A DNA stretch of 64,000 nt from Rotaria sp. Silwood1 (lineage: Eukaryota > Rotifera > Eurotatoria > Philodinida > Philodinidae). The stretch is from assembly GCA_905250075.1 (NCBI GenBank), contig CAJNOP010000102.1, forward strand, positions 161,168-225,167. Reading direction: 5' to 3'. Shown here piece after piece: positions 10,996-22,098 of this stretch (its first letter is position 1; each line of letters begins with the position of its first letter). The position numbers and the translations under genes are program-made. Under the pieces are notes generated by a model. The model saw only the letters and a list, made by a program, of their open reading frames with translations, did no database searches and was not told the DNA's origin.

Positions 10996-11127
10996 ACATT
11001 CAGAGCCTAATTTCTATTTCAACATACATAAAAAGACGTTTACATCAGTGTTGCATGGAATAATTTATTTTGTTTTATAGTTTTATATCAGAACGATAGC
11101 ATGGATGTCGATGTGTATTATACTGTG

Positions 11128-11303
11128 CAGGGTGTGGATGAGAGTATGGGTGTGGGTGGATATTGGTAGGTGTGGGTATGGATGTGGGTGTGGAGTGGGG
11201 TGGTAGTGTGAAGTGTGGGGTGTGGGCGTGGGTGTGGGTGGATGTGGGTGTGCATATGGTTGAACAAATCACTCAAACCAACATCCACACCCACACCCAC
11301 ATA
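11128..11303. repeat. head-to-head telomere-like array (G-rich then C-rich)
   Basis: About 125 bp of G-rich units (GGTGTGGATGAGAGTATGGG, then TGTGGGCGTGGGTGTGGGTG) are followed after about 25 bp by CCACACCCACACCCACA at 11284-11300. The order is G strand then C strand, as at 9628 and 11909. Confidence 0.8.
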
Positions 11304-11429
11304 TATCATCTTTGTGTTAATCATCATTTTACTAAAAAGTATCGTCTATAAAAGATCTATACAAAGCGCAGTCGATCGATAAGATCGACAACTCAACAAA
11401 ACGCGCAAAACGAACCAACTTATATCATA

Positions 11430-11744
11430 ATGATTGTATATGAGGTTTTTCGCATTTTTCTGGTCATTTCATCTCTACATAAAGGTGTCATGTCGGCAAC
11501 GCTCTGTTCCGGCGGTCAATATATTGCTGTATGTAATGACAAATGTTATGATACTCGTTTCAACAAATGTATCAGTGGGATCCTTTGCAACAGTGGTCAA
11601 TATTCAGATGTATGTAATGGAAAATGCTACGACACTCGATTTAACAAATGCATCCTATGAACTCTATGCCCTAGTGCTCAATATTGGGACGCGTGCAATG
11701 GACTATGCTATGATACTCGATACCAACAGTGTTCTAGTGGCTAA
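11430..11744 (+). CDS. small secreted protein of three Cys-rich repeats, interrupted by one in-frame TGA
   Basis: The first 22 or so residues look like a signal peptide (IFLVISSLHKGVMSA). Three repeats follow, each about 27 residues, with the pattern C-x-S/G-GQY-x3-CN-x2-CYDTR-[FY]-x2-C. Repeats one and two are open. Repeat three lies in the same frame but is preceded by TGA at 11658-11660, where the corresponding codon of the previous unit is GGG; a further 28 codons then run to TAA at 11742. One G-to-T change would explain the stop. The product is either a two-repeat protein or a fresh nonsense allele. A polyadenylation signal AATAAA lies at 11838, after the distal stop, which suggests the full three-repeat form is ancestral. 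Each repeat has four cysteines, likely two disulfides; binding function is unknown. Confidence 0.65.
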
Positions 11745-11908
11745 ATTATGAGCATCATTATTTTTATGCGCTAAAACTTGCCGCATGTACTGTCACCCAC
11801 AACACTGCTGACGTGAGTTTTCTCATATCATATCTTGAATAAATCAAGAACTAAAGGACAGTCAAGTTACCATTGCTTCTATCATATAATCAATGATGTT
11901 ATTTAGAC

Positions 11909-12028
11909 AATGTGGGTGTAGGAGTCTGGATGTGAATGTGGGTTGTGTGAGTGTAGATTTGGGTGGGTCTGCGTGTGGAATGTTGGTCCGTCCAAACCTC
12001 ACACATCCCACCCACATCCACATCCACA
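11909..12028. repeat. head-to-head telomere-like array (G-rich then C-rich)
   Basis: ATGTGGGTGTAGGAGTCTGG and related G-rich units run to about 11985. They are followed by CCTCACACATCCCACCCACA and CATCCACATCCACA up to 12028. The units are degenerate. Confidence 0.7.
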
Positions 12029-12989
12029 ACGATGGTAGTTAATAATTTTCAAAGGAATGATTGATTCTGACAATAAAGTTTGTTTCTTTTTCGTGAAAAA
12101 AATTAATGTCACCATCAACCGATCAACCGTATTTTAGTTAGCCAGACGCCAGCGTAGATCAGTTATCAAAATGAGACTCTTTGAAAACTCTGTATCGGCT
12201 GTTGCATCATTGAGACGTCAATATTTCGATCGAAAAGAAGAAAAAAAAACGCGATAGAAATGTTTCGGATCCGAGAAGAAAGAAAACTGAATACAGGAGT
12301 GAGATGAAAAATGCAAAGCAAAACAATGAGGCAACGATTCGTCAATATCTATCAATGAAGAACAAATGATGAAATGAGACGATGTTAGAGACAACAGATG
12401 ACGGCTCCAGTACCACTCTGCAATATGACTCTAAGCTTTCTTGTAGACCTACTTTCTAAGTAGATGATCTGAACTACTTTGCTTCTCGGTAATTGAGATC
12501 GCGTTGATCTAGTTTATTCATTTTTTTTTTTGACTAACACATGTACGGCGACTCAAAGTAAGGCAGCTCGCTTCAGTTCCAGTGTCCAAGAATTGAAACT
12601 GTTTAATAATTATTCGTAACTACTCATAACTAGTTGCAGCTACACAAAATTATGTATAATTACTCATCAATGAGTAAGTGTGGGTAATTCGCTAAATGCT
12701 GTGAATATTGCACGATTACTTGTCTTTTGTCGAATAATTAATAATTGTCATTGATTGCAAGTTACGCCTTCTTCATTTCTAACATGTATGGCTCTTTTCA
12801 TTCAGCTTTTATTCGAAAAACATCCATGATCACTATGATTTATAATTGGTAGCAGTTATCTCTTGTTTGTACTATTTTGTCAAAATTCTTTGGTAGATCT
12901 CCAGTAAAAGACGTTACAGTGCACATTTTAGTGTTTTATTATTTCTTTCTTACCAAGAGAAAACATTTCAATACGGATACAAAATAAAA
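12029..12989. other. intergenic, nothing recognised
   Basis: No reading frame or repeat that I can support. The right end is the 3' flank of the minus-strand chitin-binding gene. Confidence 0.4.
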
Positions 12990-15868
12990 TTAATTGCTCA
13001 TACAAAATGTTAGTTGTCTTCGATACTTAGTTGTATTATTCCTACATCCACCACCATTGTGGCTGGGCACAACTGTGAATGGTCCTTGTTTATTGCATTG
13101 ATCCACTGAATTAATTCCATAATTTGAGTATTTTTCAGATGTTACAACGCAACAGTTATCCGAAATTGCTGTTTTATAATTTAAACCAATAAATGAATCA
13201 GCTATAAGAGATAAGACCGTTTCTGATCCAAGACTATAACCGTATGGACATTCTCCTCCTACACCATCCAAGTAGTAACAATGAGCTTGATATAATATTT
13301 CGTTCAATGAACATTTATCTTTAATTTCAGCTGATGTTGATGTTGATGTTGAAAGCGCGGTTGAATCCCTTAAGGAAAAACAAAGAAGTATGTTTAAAGT
13401 TTGCTCAGCAGTGAAAAGAATGTATTCAATCGCTCTTGAATCAGTCCAAAACAAATTAAGACAAAGTAATATGCAACTTATTTTAGCATTTAATAGTCGA
13501 AAACTTAAGGCATTCTCTGCCGAAAAGAAGGCTTGTTTTATAGATCAATGCATATCTGTCATGCTGATGAATGTATCGGTACTGATATGAATCGTTTTTC
13601 AATCCATTGTTAGTACAAAAAGTAGCCCCTAATACTATTACAATGTTCGATACTTAAGCAATGGACAACACTTACAAACATAAATCATCAATGACAAAAA
13701 CTTCTATATGTTGACCATTATTAGTTGATGCATAGAATGTAATTGTATTAATATCGAACCAATTTAATTCAATCATAGTTGAACGATTTTTTTCAATTTT
13801 AAATGATGCTTCTTTATAATACGTTGATGCACGTTGTGAAACCATCGATAATGTTACACTATCATTCCATGCAGAGGAGGCAACAAATGATTTTATACTA
13901 AATTTATTTGGCATATCTATAGCGATTGTCATTCGTTCGCCATTCATGTTGAATGCAACCCAAGTACCCGATTTTACAGCCGAATAAAAGCCACTGTCGG
14001 ACCATTGTGGATATAGTTGTGTATCAAGTACATAAGCATTCGTCCATTTTAAACCATGATAACCATTTGAGATCTTGGAATAGGTTGATGCATTTTCAAA
14101 TGTGATTAGATTTGATTCCAAACAATCTAAAATGAATGTTTACTTTCAACTTACGAATGAGGGCAAATTCTTCAAACACTTTTTTCATGGGATCAGTGTT
14201 CTACAGGGATACCGTGGCAAGGATATGCTCACAGCTCATTATTCAGACAACAACTATTCCATATAGTAGAATTTCAATAAGATGAGTGGATGTAGTCGAT
14301 TCAATATATTGAACTTCTCATCCCTCAAGACTATACTGACTAAAGTTCGAAATTGTTTCTTCATTTCCAACGGAACTCAGTAGGTTTGAAATCATGAAAT
14401 GAGAAAGATGGGATGCTGTCTACGAATGAAATAAGTGGATGCATTTGTGATGTATCAAATATTTCACGATAAACAACTTATAAAATTCAATTTTTTGGAA
14501 AACCGGCCTGTTGAAGTCAGTCCTTTTACTGGTTGGTTCACGAAATTTGAGCTAACAACAGCTTTTTAAACTCGTCAACAAATAGTTCATCTGTTACAAC
14601 AAGACAGAATTTCACTGCATGAGTAACTTTCTGAGTACTCGTGCTTTGTTAGATAACAACGCATGAAGTGATTCATGACTATGTTTAACCTCTAATTTAT
14701 CAATCACAATTTCAAGTTCTTCATTCATCTCAGTTTCGAGAAACTCTAATTTCGTTCGTACCATGCTAAAGCAAAGAATTAAAACACTCTTCGAGAATTT
14801 TAATCAAAATTCTTATTTTTTGGACAGCAACAGTTGCCAGATGTTAAAAGCAATCGTAATAGCCAGTCGTACTCTATCTTAACTAATAAAGTCTTATGCT
14901 CGATCTGCATTGGTGTTTTAGAGTTATAATTTTCTCCTTTTTTTATGGCAAATCATTCCAACATTTTGTAAGAAAAATATTTGTTCTACAAAACACAGCC
15001 GTGAAGGTCAATTATGTTTTGTCCCTTTCATTTGATAGGATAGAGTTTGTCAATAATCTACTAACATATTTCTATACCTATAGAACGATAAAGTGCTGAC
15101 GGACATAAGCTTGACTAATAGTGTAGTACAAATTGTGGAGATAGTAAATGCGCATCGAATACATGTTGATCTCGTCCGTTATCATGTGTACGATGATTGC
15201 ACCGATAACATTTTCGATCGTAGACAATCATATGCGGTGATTGTAAAATGCTACATGTTACGATCTTTTAACTACTGTAAGGATTTTTTTTTCAAATAGA
15301 ATGAATATAGGTGTGTAGATCTCGTCTTTTTCAAGATACATCGATCTTAGAAGTGCAAGTCTCCTATGGCTTGCCCAATATTCGTAATAAAAAATCATAC
15401 ATCCGAAGTTTTCACTATCCGAAGTAAGCTGTAAGAGTACACCACTTAAAAAACTCACTTGATATTGTTTCTGTCGTTGACAAAACCGTCTCTTTTGTTG
15501 TTGTTGTTGTTATTGTAACTGTTGGTGTCATTGCTACAATTATAAAAAAGAACAAAGTTATAGTGAAAACCGAACGTTTGCATCATTAATCAAATAATAA
15601 AATTCACAATAATCATAGCTTTTTGATTGAAACATCCTTAATGCGGCGAAGCAAAGGAATACTTACTGTCCCCAACGCACTGGCACTCTACTTGTGACCA
15701 AATTAAATTTGTTGGACACGGTTTAAGATAACTATTACCGTGAAGACAATGCCAAAATGTGTGATAATCATCGGCATTTTCGAACATGCCATCATTCTTA
15801 CATAAAAACGCTCCATCAATAAGTTTTATACCGAAAAATAGGATATGTAGAACTATTATAAAATGCAT
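12990..15868 (-). CDS. secreted mosaic protein: CBM14 chitin-binding domain, Thr linker, two further extracellular domains
   Basis: Four exons join in phase: 15868-15667, 15533-15459, 14126-13676 and 13368-12990, all with GT-AG ends, giving about 368 residues. The start is the ATG at 15868, followed at once by a signal peptide (MHFIIVLHILFFGIKLIDG). A peritrophin-A/CBM14 domain comes next: six cysteines including FLCKNDG, FWHCLHG, KPCPTN and ECQC. Exon 2 is a Thr-rich, probably O-glycosylated linker. Exon 3 encodes a domain of about 150 residues (LITFENAST, NGYHGLKWTNAYV) that I know only as a recurrent bdelloid extracellular module. Exon 4 has a second Ser/Thr linker and a Cys-rich domain (CSLNEILYQAHCYYLDG, CPYGYSLG). 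The likely role is in chitin-containing extracellular matrix or mucus. Introns are 133, 1332 and 307 bp; the second is far longer than the local norm and may hold inserted DNA. The joining is inferred from splice phases, not from transcripts. Confidence 0.75.
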
Positions 15869-15904
15869 TCGCTGCAAGACACGATGTCTCTTCAACAAGT
15901 GCAA

Positions 15905-16899
15905 ATGAATTAGAAAAATAGTGTGACTTTCCTTTTGTGTTTTTCATTTTAATTTTTTTCGGCTTACGAGCAAGTAACTGAATCTTCGCGCATCTGTGTT
16001 ACGTACTAATCCTGTTAATATTTAATTTGTTTTAGCCCTTGACATTCCTTCTCTATTGCTGATTTGACAAGAACAAGTTGCACAAAAGTGGAAAGAAATA
16101 TTGACGTGACACGAGTCGGGATGGCACTTTATCTTTACTACCCAGTAAAGTCTTCATATTTTGCTCGTTTCTTGAAAACAATAATCTTGAAAACCGATCA
16201 AAAGTAAAATATCAGTAGATTGATCTTCAAAGTGACAATAGAATTAAAAGCAACTTTTAACCTAGATCTATAATATTGATATCGCTCTGTTTCTTGATAT
16301 TCATAGATTACTTTTTATCTTTCTTCTATTGTTGGTATGATTGTTTTTTTTTGTATTTCAAATAATGGATGAATAATAACTTTTGATGTAAAGAATGAAA
16401 AATTTAACTCTAAGTATCAGCATACTTTTTTCATGGATTTATTACAAAACATCTTTTGTTAAAGAAATATATGAATTTGAAAATATATAACATAAAGGAA
16501 TTTATCAATATTAAATGAACGTCGTTATAATTAATCATTGTATCGAGATAGTTTTCTTTTTCTATTTAAAATTTCTTTTCTAAGATTAAATCATCGAATA
16601 ATACAATGCACATGTCAGTCAAGAATAACAATCTATTTTAGATTTTTCTGTCATTAACGGCAGATGAGATTCTCTTTTTTTTATGGCATATTTATTTCTC
16701 AACGACTTATTATTATCATCTTCATGATTATTATGTTTCATTGGAGAATTTATATATCTACTTAGATTTTTAAAAAAATCTCTCTTTAAAGCAACATGCA
16801 TGATAATTATATAAATGAAAAAATACTCATTCTACCATTTCATAAGTGAGAAATGTTTGAAAAAGAAGAATCAATTCAGTAAGAAATCAATATGTTCTA
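15905..16899. other. intergenic, nothing recognised
   Basis: AT-rich DNA between the 5' end of the chitin-binding gene and the GPCR remnant. It should contain the promoter of the minus-strand gene, but no motif could be assigned. Confidence 0.4.
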
Positions 16900-17560
16900 A
16901 ATATGAATGATATTATTGATCAAGTGTCCAACATTATTTTTACGTGTTTTTTCTATTAATTGGGCAAATAATCGTATTGGATGTAAAATACATTTCTTTA
17001 TTTTATTTATTGTTCCATTTCAAGCTAATCTACTGCTTATTTTAGCTTCATTTGATCGTTATTGTTCTAGTTCACAATCCTGTCGACTTCATTCGAGAAG
17101 TACAATTCGAAAGACAAGAATAATTATTATTATTGGAACCATTGTATCTGCTCTTTATATATCACCCATGTTATCTACTTATAACTGGAATGAAACACAA
17201 TAAATGTTTACCACAATCGAATATTCTAATTCGTATTTATATATTTAGTCAAATATTTCTCTATTATACAATTAACTAGAATGTTAATTCTTTAAATTAT
17301 TGTTCATCTTATTCTCATACTTCCATTTGGTATTACATATAGTATGAATTCATTTGTACCATCGACACAAACACCAACTGTGATAGCTTTACGTCTAGCT
17401 TTTGTAATATGGTAGCAATGTGATTATTTTGTTTCATTTTTTCTTTATACTTTTTCTGGATATGTTTATCGTCAAGAGTTTCTACAAATATTGAGTTTCG
17501 TTGAAATTCGAAACACATTATGAATATCTCTCGTAGGAAATTAAAAAATTATATATCAAG
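16900..17560 (+). pseudogene. rhodopsin-like GPCR pseudogene (TM3 to C-tail)
   Basis: A 98-codon frame (16907-17203) covers a TM3-TM4 segment. It holds NRIGCKIHFFILFIVPFQ with the TM3 cysteine, LASFDRYCSSS with the DRY motif, and a hydrophobic TM4 (IIIIIGTIVSALYISP). After the stop, other frames continue the receptor: ILIRIYI and a hydrophobic TM5-like stretch with LILILPFGI (about 17219-17340), then FVPSTQTPTVIALRLAFVIW, a TAG at 17413-17415, and YFVSFFLYTFSGYVYRQEF (to about 17490). TM1-TM2 were not found. Multiple frame changes and stops mark it as dead. The family matches the large bdelloid class-A receptor set; the ligand is unknown. Confidence 0.7.
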
Positions 17561-17870
17561 AGATGTTACTAATTAATGTTGTTGTATATGCTACAAATGA
17601 GATGATGAATGATGTTTTTAATTCATGTTGTAAATAATAAAAACTATGTAGAATATTAATAATATCCATTTTTTTTTATTTATTATATAGTAGGTTTTTC
17701 CGCCGAACAAGTGTATACTTATGTTCATTTATTAATTCAAGGAATTTCTATTTGATAATACAAGATAGTTATGCTAAGCAAGTCATGTGAGATGGTACAA
17801 TAAAAATAATATTTTAATGATGTGAACGACCATTGCTTTTGAATAAAGATCATATGTACTCTGTTAACTT

Positions 17871-18331
17871 TGAGCAGTTATGGGTATTGTGAAAGAGTTC
17901 GTGCTGTTCGCGTACTTCTGTCGAGATACTGTATTTTTGCGGTGTTCTTTTAGCACAAAGCTGTCGTCTCCTTTATAGAAACACTGGAAAAGTCGGTTTT
18001 CGAATCTCGACTTGAAATTTCACACAGAGATAGATTTGAAACAGAATAGTCTATTGTGAAATTTTCAAATCTTTCTATCGTTGCTCTCTTCAGATAAGAT
18101 TATAGTAAAACTGCATCTTATAGGGTATTCTTATTACAGGATAGAAGCAACTCAAACTTCTCCGGCTAAGACCTATGTTTGTGTGAAATTTCACATGAAA
18201 TGTCGAAAAATCAGCTTTTCCAGTATTTCTGAGAGGAATTTTAATTATGTGCTAAAAAATATCGCAAAAATGCAGCATATACGGAGAAATAAACTAGTAG
18301 CACGAACTATTCCGCGATTTCTATAACTGAT
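17871..18331. mobile_element. foldback (MITE-like) inverted-repeat element
   Basis: The left arm from about 17871 (CAGTTATGGG...AGTTCGTGCT...TTTTTGCG...TTTTAGCACA...ACTGGAAAAG...TGAAATTTCACAC, ending near 18025) is matched in reverse complement by the right arm, about 18176-18331. The match is imperfect. About 150 bp of unrelated sequence separates the arms. No transposase is encoded. The target duplication is not clear, so the superfamily is unassigned. Confidence 0.65.
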
Positions 18332-19260
18332 CAGGGTCTACATGATGTACACCATTTCGATTGAAAAGTCAATAGTCAACTGAGGAATTTCCTTCGTTAG
18401 ATCGATTTGTTACTTTGACTTTTTTGTAGCTTCTATCTGTATACTGTCACATGTTGATGCTTGTAATTAAATATCGCAATATACAAAAACCTTCGAATAT
18501 TAATTGTGATCTTCATAACATGGTCATGGCGACAGACATTATCAAGCCTATGATATATAACTGGAAAATGATGAAGTGCAAAACAGCCAAAATCAGTTTT
18601 GTAATGTTCAAACGTCGATTGGGCTTATCCCTTATGCAATAAAGAGGATCTGAGGTAAAATCGGCCTTGAAACCGATATTATACTTGTCAAGCAAAAGCG
18701 TATAACTCATGACTTTCAAAGGTTCAAATTTCATCTAAGAATGCACTCCTCCAATAACATTTATGGAGCACTGATTGACTTCATTCAAAAGTCAAAGAAA
18801 GCTTCCTTAAACAAATCGTTATTTGTTTGCTTTTTAAAATTGTTTGAAGGACTTTTCAACATGAAGCTGAGAAGTAGACTTAAAACTTTTTCGAGTTAGA
18901 GAGTATCTAAAGAATACTTATATGGAATTTTGGAAAGATTTCGACTCATCTTATTAGATGTCCAACTTTACGACAGAGTATGAGCGCATCGAACGTTACA
19001 AAACAAACAGTGAGTATAGATGTGCAAAGATTGCAAATGACGTATGAAGTTCATAGCGACTAGAAAATTTTTTCATGAAATCTGACACAACTTTTACTGA
19101 TTCAAGTGTATAAAAGAAACCTCTTTTGACTATCATTTAATAACACGTAAACGTGGATCTAATCCGTTTTTTAAGTTATTGAATTTTATGTTTAAAGAAA
19201 CTTTCGAATATAATTATGTAGTCGTGTTTGTTTCGCTTTTTCTTAACTTCAGTATATTTG
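18332..19260. other. intergenic, nothing recognised
   Basis: No supportable coding or repeat feature. The right end is the 3' flank of the PhyH-type gene. Confidence 0.4.
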
Positions 19261-20435
19261 TCAATCAGACCACTTTGTAAGTCCAAATAGCTGGCGTCCT
19301 AAGAGAGTGAGATCTACTTCTGGATCAATGTTAGCAGCTTGAAGCTTGGCTAAAACTCCCTTGCGTCGATTTTCGACTCGTTCCGATGTCATAGCAGGAT
19401 GTTCGGCAGGAAACATTTTGAAGAATTGAGCAAAACGAGGGCGAAGACTACGATTCGCTCGTGATCCATGCATCGTGCGTTGATCCCATAGGATAGCTGA
19501 GCCGGCACGAGTAGAAATATGGCAAGCGGCGGCATAAAGCTCCGAAATATCGTTCTCATGAAAGACATTGAACGTCGAGTAGAGACCATATTTGGAGCAC
19601 CATGCTTGGTGCTCGGTCGTCCATTGCGATAGATAGCGATGGAAGCCAGGGACAAGCCAAAAACCACCATCTTCTTCCAGATTATCAGCGAGATTCACTA
19701 GACCCTGGACGTGTCGCTCTCCGATTGTGTCACAGCCAGGTTCATTATTTTCCGTAATCCAATCGTCATCATCTTCATAGCTCAATGAAGTGAGAACTTC
19801 GATTTGATGCGAGTTGTCCTTATCTAGAGTAAAGATCAGAAATTATCCTAAACTATACAAAAGAGAACAAAGCAAACCTTTGAAATATCTCCATGGATTC
19901 ATGTCCAAGTGAAGATTGGTCATTGTTGCTCGCTTGGGATGTTCCTTTGTAGGTCGAAACATTCCATAGCGATCTTGATTAACTAGAAGTTTTTTCGTTC
20001 CTAGAATAGTTGCGAAAGCAGTATGCAATGCTGGTGTTTGTCGATTGAGCAAGATTTGCCGAGTCCAGAGACTGGCATCACCAATGATACCCTCCTCTAC
20101 TAGACCTGTTCTGCTCCAGAGCCTAAAACAATAGAGTAGATTGTAAACAATAAAAAATCAGCTAAGAACATTTACTGTAAGTTCCAAAGATTTTCATCGT
20201 GACGTATAGGTTGTCCTACAAAAGACTCGATCACATTCCAGATGTCCGAGATCGTCTCTTGACATTGCTCTGGTGTGAAGACATTTGCGATGACTACGAA
20301 GCCGAACTGCTCGAAAAACTTACGCGCCTCATTAGCTTCCGGACAGTCGTGACTAGAAAGAATGAAACTCTTCACAAAACCTTCCAAGTCTCTTGGCACA
20401 GAGAGTGGTTGAAATTTTTCAGTAGCGGCTGCCAT
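19261..20435 (-). CDS. phytanoyl-CoA dioxygenase (PhyH) family Fe(II)/2-oxoglutarate oxygenase
   Basis: Three exons, 20435-20176, 20122-19878 and 19823-19261, are split by introns of 53 and 54 bp with GT-AG ends and agreeing phases. The product is about 355 residues, normal for the family. The N-terminal part has FEQFGFVVIANVFTPEQC, typical of PhyH entry strands. The iron triad is visible: His158 and Asp160 in LHLDMNPW and His287 in RTMHGSR. An Arg-rich segment after it (NRSLRPR) holds the probable 2-oxoglutarate-binding arginine. The substrate cannot be told from sequence; family members hydroxylate fatty acyl-CoAs, small metabolites or secondary-metabolite precursors. An upstream in-frame ATG at 20567 would add 44 residues including a hydrophobic stretch. 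I prefer 20435 because MAAATEKF begins a soluble, family-like N-terminus, but the longer membrane-anchored form is possible. Confidence 0.88.
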
Positions 20436-20872
20436 TGTAATGAAAGAAGTTATTGTTAAAGAAATACTGCACAGCAAATAAAAATAGTATGCTGAAATGG
20501 CAAGCATAAAAGGTGAGGCTATAAATGAAAGTATGAGTTGCGCAAGACTCGTGCAACTATTTGCCATGAATAATATTATGGGGTAAACTTATGATAGATA
20601 GAGAAAGAAAAAAAACCATGACCCTTGAGGAACGAAAAACAACAAAATATATGAGTCATCTCACTACATTGCTAAAACGAATGGTCGTTAGAGGAGAATG
20701 CATTCTTCGGAATGGAAATTTTCAACCCACTTAACAGAATAATATAGCCTAAATCATTAATTGCTGTTTCGAGAGTCATAGAATTCTCAATTATCGTTCA
20801 TCCATCGTTTGTTTTTATAGAAACCTTGTTAATATATGTGATGAGAAATTGTGTTCAAATGTATGCATGTTG

Positions 20873-21020
20873 CAAGGGGGAACAAGCGTACTTCTGTACT
20901 TCTTCGTACTTCTCTGTACTTCTTGGTACTTCTTTTGTACTTCTCTGTACTTCTTCGTACTTCTCTGTACTTCTCGATACTTCTTCGTACTTCTCAGTAC
21001 TTCTTCGTATTCCTTCGTAG
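20873..21020. repeat. GTACTTCTxx minisatellite element, copy 1
   Basis: It begins CAAGGGGGAACAAGCGTACT and continues as 10-11 bp units GTACTTCTTC/GTACTTCTCT. Only the left end motif is present; no inverted right end is seen. The translations rich in Thr, Ser, Tyr and Phe are repeat artefacts. Confidence 0.75.
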
Positions 21021-21863
21021 TTTCGTCTACCTCGACACCAATCTTTATATTTGCACCATTGCTACTTTATATGAATACTGTTGTTATCACTTTAATTTTT
21101 ATTAGTTATGCTTAAATAATACTTCAAATTCATGAATAATATAAAATCATATAGAATGCACACGAAAATAAAACAATAAACAGAATAAATTATAATTTGT
21201 TAGATGTAGAAATGTGCTACACTTCTTCATAAAAAATAATCTAGCCATTCTTCTGTAAAATATTTAAGCTAAATCAATCTATAATTAATAACATGAAGGC
21301 GAGTAAAAAGAAGAAGAACAGCGTACATAAATACGTTAAAAAACAATAATTACATGAATGTTGAAAAGGTTTTTTTCACTAGAATTTAACAGCAGCAGAT
21401 GCACAATAATATGAGAGTAAACATGGATTTTTTTAATGACAAAATTCTAACTGTTCCACAAGTAACAATATGTAATATTATAAGATCACCTATTGAGTCA
21501 TTTTTTTTATTTTTAAACTTTAACAGTTTAAATTTTCATTATATAGACGTATATGAAAATGATAATTTTAATAAAACAGATTTTTTTTGTTTTGTCTTTT
21601 CTTCATTTTTTACGATTTGTTAAATTTTCAGCGCTATTTATTCGACCGTTTTCAGAACAATGACATGACGAATTTTGAAAATATATTCCAGTAAGACAAA
21701 ATAAATAATATTTCTCTATTTAAACAATTGTAATAACTCAATCGTAATGCTAGTTATCATATTAGTATTTACATTATTGGTATGACTATTAACATAGGTA
21801 ATAGTTTGTTTTGTCCTGGTGAAATATCTTTTCAAAATTCGCCGTGCCATTGTTCTGAAAATG
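21021..21863. other. AT-rich spacer, nothing recognised
   Basis: Low-complexity AT-rich DNA between the two minisatellite elements. Confidence 0.4.
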
Positions 21864-22098
21864 GCAAGAGGGAACAAGCGTACTTCTGTACTTCTTCGTA
21901 CTTCTCTGTACTTCTTTTGTACTTCTCTGTACTTCGTGGTACTTCTCTGTACTTCTTGGTACTTCTTCATACTTCTTGGTACTTCTTTTGTACTTCTCTG
22001 TACTTCTTGGTACTTCTTCGTACTTCTCGGTACTTCTTGGTACTTCTTGGTACTTCTGTACTTCTGAAGCACAGAAGTACGCTTGTTCCCCCTTGGCA
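21864..22098. mobile_element. GTACTTCTxx minisatellite element, copy 2, with inverted ends
   Basis: The left end GCAAGAGGGAACAAGCGTAC is mirrored at the right end by GTACGCTTGTTCCCCCTTGGC (22078-22098). In between lie about 18 units of the 10-11 bp repeat GTACTTCTxx. The same end sequence starts copy 1 a kilobase away. Shared terminal inverted repeats around a variable tandem core suggest a non-autonomous mobile unit rather than a simple local expansion. Confidence 0.7.

Noticed and set aside
13390-13590. 66-codon plus-strand frame
   Set aside because: Antisense to the exon and intron of the chitin-binding gene, with no support of its own.
15258-15458. 66-codon minus-strand frame below exon 2 of the chitin-binding gene
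   Set aside because: Joining it to exon 2 would need a 30-bp intron and gives a quick stop, whereas splicing to 14126 keeps phase and a long frame.
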